Positions 12,346 to 23,713 of a stretch of DNA of 64,000 nucleotides are shown here, in pieces. The position numbers and the translations under genes are program-made. Each line of letters begins with the position of its first letter. Within the stretch, counting starts at the first letter, position 1. The notes under the pieces were generated by a model. That model was not told the DNA's origin. It ran no database searches and saw only the letters and a program-made list of their open reading frames with translations. The DNA is from Grammothele lineata (Eukaryota; Basidiomycota; Agaricomycetes; Polyporales; Polyporaceae): assembly GCA_002150815.3 (NCBI GenBank), contig NDFF03000101.1, forward strand, positions 203,432 through 267,431. Reading direction: 5' to 3'.

Positions 12346-13029
12346 ATGGACCCATCTGCCACTCTCTACTCCCGTTTCGTCCTCCGCTTTTACGACTTCT
12401 GGGTTCTCTTCCTTTCCAATTCCTACGCATGGCATTGTCGCACAGACATTGTCCTCCTCCCCTTCTACCAGCAGCATCTCGGAGAGGGTATTCACCTTGA
12501 AGTGGGCGTCGGCACAGGCTACTACCTCACTCACTCCCTCGCGCGCCTCCACAAGACCAAAACAGTCGCGCTTCTCGACCTCAACCCGAACACACTCACC
12601 TACGCCAAGGAGGGGCTCGCGCGCGCAGGATACAAGGGCGCGATTGAAACGATCGAGCACAACGCGTTCGAACCTCTCCCCGAACGCCTGCGCGGCACGG
12701 TCGACTCCGTCGCGCTCTTCTACGTCTTCCACTGCCTCCCCGGCGCGTTCCCCACCAAGGCCACCTCGGTCTTCGCGAATCTCGCGCCCGCGCTCGCCCC
12801 TGGCGGCGTGCTGTACGGATCCACTATCCTCGGGCGCGGCGTCCAACACAACTGGTTCGGAAGGCGCTTGATGGGGGTCTACAACAAGAAGGGCGTATTC
12901 GGCAACACAGAGGACTCCGAAGAGGGCCTCAGGGAGGCTCTCGCCGCCACATTCGAGGAGTACGAGGTGCGGGTAGTCGGTAAAGTAGCGCTCTTCTGGG
13001 CGAAACGCCCCAAACCTGTTGCGAGTTGA
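12346..13029 (+). CDS. Class I SAM-dependent methyltransferase
   Basis: Intronless frame of 227 residues. The start at 12346 (GCCATGG, a strong fungal start context) gives MDPSATLYSRF; the frame is open further upstream but without homologous-looking sequence. Motif I is LEVGVGTGYYL (residues about 53-63), binding the methionine part of SAM. ALLDLNPNTL carries the acidic residue that usually contacts the ribose (about 77-86). VDSVALFYVFHCLPG and LAPGGVLYGSTI correspond to motifs II and III. This is the soluble small-molecule methyltransferase layout; the acceptor substrate cannot be told. Its position between a P450 and the P450 cluster is compatible with a role in the same secondary metabolism, but that is inference. 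No obvious transmembrane segment or extra domain. Confidence 0.85.
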   Translation: MDPSATLYSRFVLRFYDFWVLFLSNSYAWHCRTDIVLLPFYQQHLGEGIHLEVGVGTGYYLTHSLARLHKTKTVALLDLNPNTLTYAKEGLARAGYKGAIETIEHNAFEPLPERLRGTVDSVALFYVFHCLPGAFPTKATSVFANLAPALAPGGVLYGSTILGRGVQHNWFGRRLMGVYNKKGVFGNTEDSEEGLREALAATFEEYEVRVVGKVALFWAKRPKPVAS

Positions 13030-13523
13030 ATGTTCGTGCTCATTACGTCGCATCGTATTTCTATTGCTGACGCACCTTATGTAGGAGACCACATACGGCG
13101 GTCACACAGATGCTAGATAGATATACGGAGGTACTTGTATACGGGAGGAAAGAGGAAACGAGAAGAGTCGCGATAGAGGTTGGACGAGGAAGTGGTAGAG
13201 GACGGGCGAGTGGCCCGGGACTCCGTGGGCGGGCGTACGTGGCTTCGGTAATCAACATATCCGGATGCCGGCGCGCCAGCCAAGAGCGAACCGCGCGGCG
13301 CCTACGGCGTGATCATGATGATACATGCACGGATCTGCGTCCAGCGAGAATACAAGTAGGAGATGCTCAGGTAGTAATAGTACAGTTGCTAGCTCTTCTA
13401 CAGAGACTGTACAAAGCCAATAAGTCGTAAAACAGAAGAAACGTACATAGATATCAGACAAACGAGTCGTGCCAGATCAAACTCTGCCGTTCGACGCTGA
13501 ACTCAGAACAGCATTCGAGGGAA
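13030..13523. other. Short intergenic stretch between convergent genes
   Basis: No feature recognised between the methyltransferase stop and the end of the minus-strand DUF6534 gene. Confidence 0.5.
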
Positions 13524-15849
13524 CTACACCCTGCGTTCGCTGCCAATCTTTCCTAGCGTGCTCCCATCACTAGAAGTGCCATGCGTCCCAATCTCCTTGA
13601 ACTCGTAGTCGTGCGAACGCCATCCCCGAGAAGTCTCGAAATCAACCCCGAGCCCCGCTGTCGTGATCTTCATATCCAGCGCACCGCTCCGAGGGTCCGT
13701 CTCCAAAAACGAGGTATCCTTTGACGGCACCGTTCAGCGATGAGTGCGGTGTAGCAAAAGGGGGGACTCACGGTCGTGGTGATGTCGGGCGAGCCGAACT
13801 GCAGCCCGCCGGGGCTCGCGACGCCGAAGTGGTTCACCTGGCCCGCACGATGCTTCTGCGCGAACGTGGTCGTGAAGTCCTCCGTCTCGCCCCCGCGCAT
13901 TCCGCCGCGGCGGATGTTCGCCAGGTCCTGGCGCATGTTGAGGCTGGGCCGTACCTATCAGCTGAGGGGAGCGCGGAATCAAAAGAGGCGCCTTACGAGA
14001 TCAGGAACGAGATCGCCGAGACTGGGGGCGGGGATTGCGGGGATCAGCATCAATGATGTGGAAGGAGGAGTGAGCGAGCGCTGACTGACTCTTGGACAGG
14101 TTCAGTTGAAGGGCGGCGAACACGAGGCTATCGGGCCAAAGAGCCACCTGATGAAGAGTCGCAGAGTGAGAAAATGTCAATGAAGGACGCAAAAACGAGG
14201 ACGCTTACGCAGATGATGCCGATAACTTCCACAACGCTGGCAGAAAGAAGGCGTCAGACAGCGAACGGCGACATGACGATCCTGCACGTACGTCACAAGA
14301 AGACCTGATACGACCAAGTCAGACGTGATACCCTCCCGGATGGTCTCTTAGTACATACCAGTAGTGAACGTGTACCGTACTAGAGTATCAAGAAGCGACC
14401 TCGTACTGACTAGCGATGAGCGTCGGAGTGAAATCAATCCTTGGACGGCCTCACCTCCGTATGCTGGTGCGCTTGGTGCGTAGAGACCAGATAAGAACGA
14501 CTGTGATTAGTAGATCTCCCGCTTCGAAGAAGCTGCAGCCCGCAGCAGATAGCCACTGTATCGCATAATGTGAGGCCTGCTTCGTGTGTGTGCAATGAGA
14601 ACGTAACGTACCGTATGGCTAAGCGCTTCGCTCAAGCTCTTCGCCCGCCAGCTGTGGACGACGTCTCAGAGCGCGTCGAAACCCGCGATATGGAAATCGA
14701 ATCTACCTGAAGACAATGAAAGCTAGAGGCACAATCAGCCAAATAATGACCAGGTTCATCGTAAGGGAGCATAGTGATCACGGACCTATCCAGAATCCTA
14801 GGTACGTTGTCGAGTCAAGGATGAGACACGAACGACGCTATACAGAAGTTTTCTCTCACCCAAGAACGTGGTGTAGAAAACCGCCTAGATGAGAGGAAGT
14901 CAGGACACGGACGGCGGCCACAAGGAAGATATGCGCACCACTACCGGCACGATTAACCTGAAGTATGAGCCCACTGACATGGCAATTAGCCTCTGTGTAG
15001 AACTTCTCATTGCGAACTCACACATCCACACGCGTCTTGCGAAGAACCTGGGGAAAGATGATTAGACGCGTATATATAAAAATCGAGGGGAACGAGACGA
15101 CGCACATTTCGGAAGTAATCCCAGATAATGACTGGTGACGTCGGGGAACAGCATCGTGAGCGTGGGACCCGCCGCGTGAGGAGCAGGACGTACCGCGGGG
15201 ATTGGGGAAAGCTGGATGCAAACGACCGTTAGAGCGTGGCCTGTCTCGTATGATTATTGCGACGCACCGTAACGGACCTAGACGTGCATCTCGTGTCAGC
15301 ACTCCTTGCAGATCCTTCGAACGAGGACGACGTAACGCACCACGCCGGTTTCCCGATAAGTACGGCCGGGTTGAGCCCATGCGTGACCGTATAGTAGTAG
15401 CTGAGGCCGGTTCAACGGATATTCGACGACGGTACGAAAGGAGCAAACGTACTAGACGTGCATCATAATGGCGCAATTCAGCGTTTCAAGGACACTAGAA
15501 CGGCGCGTCAGTACTGTGTCTTTCGGTAAGCCAGTGTAGCTTCTTACACACTGATAGCTACCTGAGGCACAATCTTATCAGTATTACCTCACAAATCCAT
15601 GACCGGCGAGGCACGCACCCAAATCTTCAGATAACCGGGGTCCTTGGGGTATTTCTTGTAGTATCGGTACGCTTGATTGTATATCACGCCCTGGATACTG
15701 ACGGGGGAGACGCTGGTCATACGGAGGACTGAGGAGAGTCTGGAGAATCTGACTCACAGCAAGCCAAACGACGTCCCCAAGAACCACGCTCCGAGAGTGT
15801 TGTCGAGCGCAGGAAGGTGGAGAAGCGACGTCAACGGCACGGAAGACAT
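13524..15849 (-). CDS. DUF6534-type seven-helix membrane protein (copy A)
   Basis: Minus-strand gene from ATG at 15849 (MSSVPLTSLLHLPALDNTLGA). Blocks in order are ALDNTLGAWFLGTSFGLL, IQGVIYNQAYRYYKKYPKD, LETLNCAIMMHVYYYYTVTHGL, FFARRVWM (near 15040), an exon with LLITVVLIWSLRTKRTSIRR (near 14480), WPDSLVFAALQLNLSK (near 14110-14150), then SLNMRQDL and a cytoplasmic tail ending at 13524. These are the signatures of the basidiomycete DUF6534 family: a first helix after LGA, a YxYY loop, the FFARRV loop, and a helix ending LRxxRTxxxR. The gene is cut into about ten short exons, which explains the lack of long frames at 14.2-15.3 kb. The tail of about 130 residues after SLNMRQ is Gly/Thr-rich and hydrophilic. 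The family is found in large numbers in mushrooms; its function is unknown. Confidence 0.8.
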
Positions 15850-17156
15850 GGCGTTGTTCTTGGGTACAACGGGAGCGTCGATGGTCCAATCTGAAGTGTC
15901 GGGGAGCGAGCGACCCAAGGCTGCATGATCCCGTCGTGCGCAGCTTATAAGGTAGACGTTCCAGCGACAGATCGACATTGATGCACGAGGTGCTCGCTCC
16001 CCATTGTCAACCGTCAAGGGGTGGGACCGAATGGCCAAGAGCGGATACTGAATGCCTCATACTGTTATGAAAACTCCTTTCCAGGTAAAGAATGACATAC
16101 CAGTTGCGGACGTATGCTGTCCAAACATCATTTCAGGTGAGCTGAGACCTCCATCAGCTAGAAGGTCGTTAAGAGGCCGCTGATCATCATGGGAGCGTCG
16201 AAAACAGGGTAGGCGCCTGTTGGGCGATGAGCTCGTCATCGCGCAGCGGACGGGTATCTCGGACCGGCTTCGGGGCAGTGTCGGCCGGTCCTAATCCGGC
16301 GAGTCAGGCGCTGACTCATGTGCTCGTCCGTGACCCGTCATCATCGCATTTTTGAACGTCGATGATGTCCGTCCATGAAGACCGAATGCTAACTGAAGGT
16401 GCGTAGTTGCTAATGAAAACAAACTGAGGAGGTCTAGAGCGACGCTCATCGCTGGGAGTAAGCCACACACCTCCCCACTGAGGTGCTCCTTGCTGTAGTC
16501 ACGCTCGCTGAGTCGCTGACAAGCCCACTCGCGGCTGCCAACCCCGAGCCCACGTTTGTCGTTTGCTTCCGTTGAGAGCGACCGCCTGAAATAATGATAT
16601 CTGCTTGCCCATGGGATCTGCCAATAGCGCTACGTTTCTTGAAGTTACAGCGATGGTGGTGATCGCAAGGGTGAGCTCGAGCATAATTATCCTCGCGCTC
16701 GAGGTCGATATGAACGCTTCACGGCTGGCTCGGTGTGCGCGACAGCCCTGTATCTGCTCAGTGAGGGGAAGCTGGGAAACACAGACGGCCTTCATACTCA
16801 TTCATGCACGTCAAAAGATGATGCTGATTTCTGCGTAACCGTGCGCACCGCATGTATCTAACGTATCTCTCGCTCTACAGGTTGCTAATGAATTTTTTCT
16901 CGAATTTACCGAGAGACACTGGATGTCAAAGTTGTCAATTGAGGCTTTCTCATAAATACAACGCTGCAAAATACATGAAGCCCTTCGAAATAGCGCCAAC
17001 CACAATATTTAGTGCAATACAGCGCTCGCTGTGAGAAACCTGGCATCTCGGAGGAGCGCATGGAAAAGTCGACGTTGGCCGATACGCAAAATAATATCGC
17101 TCGTGTGAAACGAGTTACGCATGTCAAGCCCTAATTATACCGCTGCGGCACGTTTA
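15850..17156. other. Intergenic stretch between the two DUF6534 genes
   Basis: Holds the upstream region of copy A. Several frames of 60-100 codons overlap one another on both strands, and none resembles a known exon. Confidence 0.45.
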
Positions 17157-19469
17157 TCAGGATACGCTTCTTCCCCGGCAAAATCGAAGTCCGGCGGGTA
17201 ACCTCTTCAACTCTACGTCCAAGCTTTGATACGCAGGTGTCTCAGATGAGTTGACTGGGACCTGCTGAGTAATCACGTTGATTAGCATACTCTGGATCAC
17301 GAAATAAACTAGGGAGGTTTTGACGTACTTGTGAGACGAGTCCTGGGATGTGGAACTGGATGCTGCGTTCGGCCGTCGATCCCTTCTCGCCCGAGATGAG
17401 GTTGTGTTGGCGGGCAAACGTCGTCGTAAACTGGGCGGTTGATACTTCACGGTTGGCTCGGTAGTCGCTGGCTAGAGCTTGCCGTGAATTTACACTGTCA
17501 AAGACATATTGTGATATGTCCCTATAACATGACGCTAACTCCAGCACTCACGCGACCATGAAAGAGACTGCGGAGACTGGAAGGGAGCAATAGCGCCATG
17601 AAGATAAGTGTGTGTCCGTACAGTGCACCATGAACTCCGGTGGACTGACCTTTGGTGAGGACTAGCTCGACCGCTGCAAAAATCCACTTCTCGGGCCAAA
17701 CGAGCACCTGAAACGCTTTATTTAGACTACATGAAATTCCGCGCGCAAGTAGGAAACATGACGTACACAAATGATGCAAATTACCTCCATGATGCTAGTT
17801 TACGGGAGTTGTGAGAACCCAGACATCTCTCTTAGAACACTAATGCGTACCATATCAAAAGACCTGTGGTACTCGTCAGCATCATGTACTGTGCAGAGCG
17901 AACAAAACTTAATGGCTTACCTGTTGTCACCGCATATCGTATGAGTGTGTCGATCAATGAATTGGTTCTGCGGGGAATGCAGCACACGTCAGCTACGAGC
18001 AATTGGGCCGGGTAGTTCTCCAAATGACCAGTACCGTTTGATGCTGGTTCGGTTGTTCCGCAGAACCCAAATGAGGATGCTGGTAACAATGAGGTCCGCA
18101 GCCTCAAGAAGTCCACATCCAATGGCGCTGAGCCACTGACGTCTTATTAGTAGACAGGCACCGTGAAAACAATTGTTCTGCGCGCCCACCGAGTGTTCTA
18201 ACCACCCCTGGATTGAATCTTTGTTCCACCTGTCGGAACGCATACGTCTTCGCTCCGTGATGCCACGACAGCGTCACTCACCCTAGTGCCATGAATACTA
18301 TTTCGTAAGGATGAGCCTTACGTCTGTTCTGCAGACGGCAGCTGCGCTCACCGGCAAAGCAACCTGTGGGTTCATCGGAGTTATAGTCCAATCGCCGTCT
18401 CAACAAGTTTCTAGAACTCACTGAAGAATCCGACGTATAGTAGACCCTAGTTGGATACCCATGGTAACGCTAAGTTGCGAGGAAAGCGGGATAACGAGAC
18501 AAAATCACGTACAACGAGAAAAATCACAGGCCTAAACTGTGCACCAACTTGCTCACGATACGTTATGAAGGTCGACTCAATCAGCCAAGACTGGGACTTA
18601 CGAAGCCATACGCGCCGAGCAAAGAACCTATGATATTTCCTCATCAGTCGGCAGCTCTATGGAAATCGTAACGTATTGAAACATACATTTCTGCCATGAT
18701 CGGAGACAAACACTGTATGAGAACGTATCAGAGCGTGAAGCCGCCTTACGGGAGTTGAGCTGTTCCACGACGTACGCCGGGGACAGGAGAAAGCTGCAGA
18801 GATATTTGCATAAGATGGTTTCTTCCTGTAATTCATCTCGGACGTACCTTCATGGACCTATCCACATCTCGTATTTGAGCTGGAAACATTCGCGGAGACG
18901 TTGAAATAGGACGCACCAGATCGGGCCTCTTTGAAGGGCAGTGATGTCATATGCGTGAGTTACTGTGTAGAAATAGCTTTACAAGAATTAAGAAGGCTTT
19001 TAGTGACCATTTGGAGAAGCCGCTTACAAACCGTGTAGTTGTAGAACGCAGCTGAAGGTTTCAAGAGCGCTGGGGAAAAGCGATGAATACCTACGGTACC
19101 CATGACCTGCGAGCAACCCACATGACCACAAGGACCTGCGCATAATGTTCAGCGATAATGTGTAAGATATGGTCTAGACAATTGATTGTGCATACCCAAA
19201 GTTTCAGGTACAGTGGATCGTTGATGTACGTTCTGAAATACCGGTACGTCTGGTGGAATAGGACCCCTTGGAGGCTGGTGAATCAATGAGTCCGTGGAAC
19301 GACGAGGGTTACATCGCCTTAATAATATACTCACAGAATTCCACAGGAAGATCCTATATACCATGCACCCAAGGAATTATCGAAAGCGGGAAGGTGAGGA
19401 AGATTCTGAACGGTAGTTGCCAGGGCGGATGGCTGAGCGGCGTTTGGTTGCAAAGACATAGTAAGAGCT
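17157..19469 (-). CDS. DUF6534-type seven-helix membrane protein (copy B)
   Basis: Minus-strand paralogue of copy A starting at 19469 (MSLQPNAAQPSAL). It shows LPAFDNSLGAWYIGSSCGIL, LQGVLFHQTYRYFRTYIND (acceptor in ATTCACCAG), RFFARRVWLR (near 18620), WLSAIGCGLLEAADLIV and ILIWVLRNNRTSIKR (near 18060-18140), SLIDTLIRYAVTTG (near 17940), WPEKWIFAAVELVLTK (near 17670-17710), SVNSRQALA, and a tail ending at 17157. Every block has its counterpart in copy A in the same order, so both arose by duplication and both look intact. The spacing (1.3 kb) and the same orientation suggest a tandem event. Small exons separated by introns of about 50-60 bases dominate the middle of the gene, so exact borders there are uncertain. 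Confidence 0.8.
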
Positions 19470-20528
19470 GCCTTGGCCGAGCGGTGAGCGAGATTGCATA
19501 CCTGCCCATTCGCTTACTTATAGGCTATTTCGTACTTCTCAAGTTCGTTACCGCGCCACATCTCCGCCATGGGGTCATCTTCTCGAGGTGCCGGCGCGTG
19601 CGCGAGGTTCCCAGTTTCCAGCGGTGGCGGCGGGCGGCGATGGCGAAGAGGAGAAATACCCCTATCTGCACCCACATACGCTACTGATCACTCCACTGTA
19701 CACACAGGCGAAGACGACTGCATGAGATACCCCGAGGAACCTCGGCGTGCCAGTGCAGTACAGATTGTGGATGGGATGGTTCTCCGGAGTCCAAGTTCCC
19801 CGAAACGATGTCAGTCTGAGTTCTCAAGCGCCCGATGATATAAGTGGACCACGTGACCAGTAAATTTGTCGCTGACTCGGAACGTTCCTTTCGGCGCGAG
19901 CTTTCATCTTTATCGGAGTCCACTGGGCTGAATGCTCGTAAGTATCTCAGCTTGCGGGACATTGTAATCGGACGCCAGATATCACCTATCCCTTTGTTGC
20001 GGCCAGTCTCAGTACGTCTCGACCGTCTACGTGCCGCACCACTTCAGTATCTGAATTTGTCACCGGCAGTTCCCCTTTGCGCCCGGTCCATGTGTCACCG
20101 ACGCCCACATAACGGTACTGCGATCACGGCGACACCTTAGCATCGCGTTCGTTTGTGGGTCCATGGGAGAAATTGCGGTCCAGTCCCGGCTTCGAGTATA
20201 GGCACGTTACACGAGAACTTCCCAAATCAACGGTGCGAGGAGCCAGAAGCCTACTTCGGCCAAATTCCGCTGCTTCCACAGGCGGCCACATGACGCTTGA
20301 AACTCTTCTGTGGTCGAAGGCGTGATTTTTCACGACACACCTCAACAGCCAAGCGCTCTGAGAACCGCCTAAGTACAGGCCATCATACTGCGCAGTGCGT
20401 ACCCTCTTCCACTCGTAGCATCTCGTCGTTAAATTCCCTATCCTTATCCTCCTTCCTCCATTCTCTCTTGTGCAGATTGAAGACGATCCCTGTCACACTC
20501 AGTAGTGTTAGTGTTTATACGGGACAGC
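19470..20528. other. Intergenic stretch between divergent genes
   Basis: Shared upstream region of DUF6534 copy B (-) and the second P450 (+). No exon, RNA gene or clear promoter element recognised. Confidence 0.45.
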
Positions 20529-22767
20529 ATGTGCACAGACAAATTGGGGTTCGCTTCAACTACGGTCCCTCTTGCGCTCGTATGTCGTCTTTCGCCCATC
20601 GCCTGCCCATCGCTCTGATCACTACGTCATCAGGTCACGCACCAGGTATTCCGACGATTCGAGACATACTCCTTCACTGTCCACGTTTTGTTGCTTTTCA
20701 TTCCTCCAACCCTCGCCGCACTTCGAGCTGCCTCTCAGCAGGACGCAACATGTACATTGTCAAACGCCTTTCAGCTTTCCTGCGTGACGTATCTCACCGC
20801 GCTCGCCTTATCTATCGCCGCATACCGGCTCTCCCCGTTTCACCCCCTTGCTCAGTATCCGGGTCCGATCCTGTTTCGCATATCCATGCTGGTATCAGGA
20901 CTGTATTCAACGACTGGGAACAGAAGTCGTTTCTATAAGTCCCTGCACGAACGCTACGGCGATGTCGTGCGAATCGGTACTCCAGCCTGTTTTACTCGTG
21001 GAGTCTATTTGCTGAACGTCTTGATCTCAGGTCCAAACGAACTCTCTATTCGAGACGCCTCTGCAGTCTCCGCATTGCTCGGCGTCTCAGGTGTCCCGAA
21101 AGGACCAGGTACGGCGTCTGGAATGTTCGATACTGGATGTGACTTACACTCTCCTTTGAGTACAGACTTCATCGGCGGCATGCTTTCTCACAAAAACCTA
21201 CCTCTTGTGGGAATCATGGACACGTCAGAGCACCTTCAACGCCGGCGGGCATGGAATAGAGGGCTCGGGCCGAGTGCGCTTAAGGAATACGAGAATAGGG
21301 TAGCGGTGCGGGGGCGACAGCTGATTCAATGTCTAGGAGAGCAGGACGGGGAAGTGGTCCTTGGAAAGTGGTTTAACTTCTACGCGTGCGTGTATTCTAT
21401 CCCTCCGGGATTGATTCGCTCACGCCATATTTGCTAGATATGACTTCATGTGCGATATGGCGTATGTCCCAATCAAAGATATCATGCCGTACGTTGACTG
21501 ACCGGTACACTTTAGCTTTGGGGGTGGTTCTGAACTCCTCCGTAACGGCGACACAGTCAACATATGGCGTGTACTGGAAAAAGGGATGGTGTACGTGTTC
21601 TCACGTATGACTCGCGACGTCTGTATTATATCGCTGATTCACTCCCAGCATCGCAACATTCTTTGCTCACGTCCCTTGGCTTGGTGTCTACGTCGGGAAC
21701 ATCCCGGTTGCTGCCGCTGCACTCAATTCTCTTCTTACTCACGGACGTGACCTTGCAAATGAACGGATGAAGCGCTGCTCGATGCAGCCTGATCTCTTTC
21801 ATTATCTGGTATGTTTCACGCAGTTACCGTTCCCTCCGTAAACGAACTCACGCAAACATCTCCGAATGACGACAGAACAACGAAGATCTGCAGAATAAAC
21901 CAGCCCCTCCTCCACGACAGCTCATCGACGACGGTATCTTGGCTGTTGTCGCTGGCTCCGACACTACATCGAGCTCACTCACGAGCGTCTTCTTCTGTAT
22001 CCTCACCCATCCGAAGGCGTACGAGACGGTCTGTGGGGAGGTAGATCGTTTTTATCCGAAGGGCGATGACCCGTTCGAAACTAAGCATCATCGCGAAATG
22101 TCCTATCTTCAAGCGGTGATGTGAGCCTCTCTTCTCTTCTATCCGCATCCTTCTCTTGACCATCTTTTCGTAGCAACGAAGCACTCAGACTCTTCCCACC
22201 TGTTGCATGTGGCGGTCAGCGTAGAGTCCCACCAAACAGCCCACCTGTCGTCGTTGGCTCCATGTACGTTCGGGACTCAGTCTTCGTGTGCGTTAGTTGT
22301 ACACTTACAAAACGTGTACCTTCCCCAGATATCTCCCACCGTGGACTGCTTTTCGCATGCCGCCGTACTCGCATCACCTCGACGCGCGCAACTTCTCCTT
22401 CCCGGATGCCTTCTGGCCCGAGCGCTGGCTCGTCGCCTCAGGCGTGCTCACGCTCCCCGACGCGCTCGCGCGCCTGCCTCCCGCCTCCATGCGTGGTGCA
22501 CCCCCGCCCGTTCCGCGCATAGACTTCGCGTTCGTGCACGACGAAAACGCGTTTCTCTCATTTTCGCACGGCCCTATGAACTGTCCGGGAAAGGGTCTGG
22601 CGATGCTCGAGATGCGCACTATCGCGTGCGCGCTGCTCCAGCGCTTCAATATCCGGCTTCGTGATGGTTGGGATCCTGCACAGTACGATGCAGGATACAA
22701 AGATTACTTCAACGCGACGCGCCCCGACCTCCCTGTGCTGCTAGAGCCGCGATGGAAGGGAGACTGA
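20529..22767 (+). CDS. Cytochrome P450 monooxygenase (copy 2)
   Basis: Exons 20529-20579, 20634-20976, 21031-21108, 21166-21385, 21438-21461, 21516-21590, 21649-21808, 21876-22120, 22174-22263 and 22329-22767 join in frame to 574 residues. The start is chosen because the short first exon ends in VPLAL before GTATGT, matching IPLAL in copy 4. Two N-terminal hydrophobic stretches are followed by FHPLAQYPGP, GDVVRIGPNELSI, C-helix AWNRG, I-helix AGSDTTSS, K-helix NEALR, PERW and the haem loop FSHGPMNCPG with its Cys ligand. All expected P450 elements are present, so the enzyme is probably active, anchored at the ER and fed by a P450 reductase. The 24-base exon encoding YDFMCDM is shared by copies 2, 3 and 4. 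Substrate unknown. Confidence 0.93.
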
Positions 22768-23713
22768 CGCATCGCCCCTCGATAACTTAGGTGTACTTCT
22801 TACTACGTCCGTGTGTACTTGGGGTACATAGAAGCTATCTACGTTTTCACGTTAGTTGCGACGTACGCGAGCGAGAGTTGTACTGAACCATTAGACGTTG
22901 TTGGGCTTGAGCACGGGGACAAAACTGTCCAGTTTGTAGCATTGTTTATGATTGATTGATTATCTATGAAATTTTCAATTTCACCGCAGCTGTAATCTGG
23001 CACTTCCTGGATAGCGGTTTTGGACCAACCTGAGATCTCACCCCTCGAGCAGCGAGCTGGGTCGAACCTGATCACCGTCAGCTTATATGGTCAGGATGCG
23101 TCGTGTAAGCGCCTAATAGGTTTACGGACCGGCGGCCCGAGCGTGGCCGACGCTCTGTCACCACGTTGCTGCCGCCAGCAAACTTCGCCCTTTCTTCGGA
23201 CCGCGCCATCATGCAGAACGGATTCGATCCCTCCCCCCCACGCCGTGTCCCTCATGTGTGAAACTACCGCCGCTTCACCACGCAACAGGTCAGCTAGACC
23301 GACACGGCCGAGGCGTTGGTGACAGTTCGAATTGTGGGTGCTTGCATATCAGGCTATCATTCTACACCCACGTCTCATGTTGCTGGAATTCGTGCCAGAA
23401 GCAAGCCCACGTTGTGCTTCCAGAGGAACCTTTATGCCAACCGCGTTTCATCTTCAAATTCTAGGCTCCTTTCCCGGTTACCCTTCGCCCTCCAAGGTCA
23501 CAACAGCTCGCTGCTTCGCGCTTTTCATCAGCGCTGGCTGAGCCGATGTGTCGCCGCTGACACCTACAATCGTATACGGGCCACTCTGTTCTCCGCGTCC
23601 AGGTGAAGTGTCGATAAATAATCGCATAAACGTACGTAGAATCGACGAACCGCTACACCTGATACCCCGTTCACCCTCAAAAACCGCCAGTGCTCGAGAC
23701 ACAGTCTCATATT
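22768..23713. other. Intergenic stretch between tandem P450s
   Basis: No gene recognised. It should hold the terminator of copy 2 and the promoter of copy 3. Confidence 0.5.

Noticed and set aside
12283..13092. 269-codon minus-strand frame
   Set aside because: It is the antisense shadow of the methyltransferase; the plus strand carries intact SAM motifs and the minus frame has only charge-rich, domain-free sequence.
20297..20938. 213-codon plus-strand frame before P450 copy 2
   Set aside because: It overlaps P450 exons 1-2 in another frame; the P450 frame has RYPGP-type and other family motifs.
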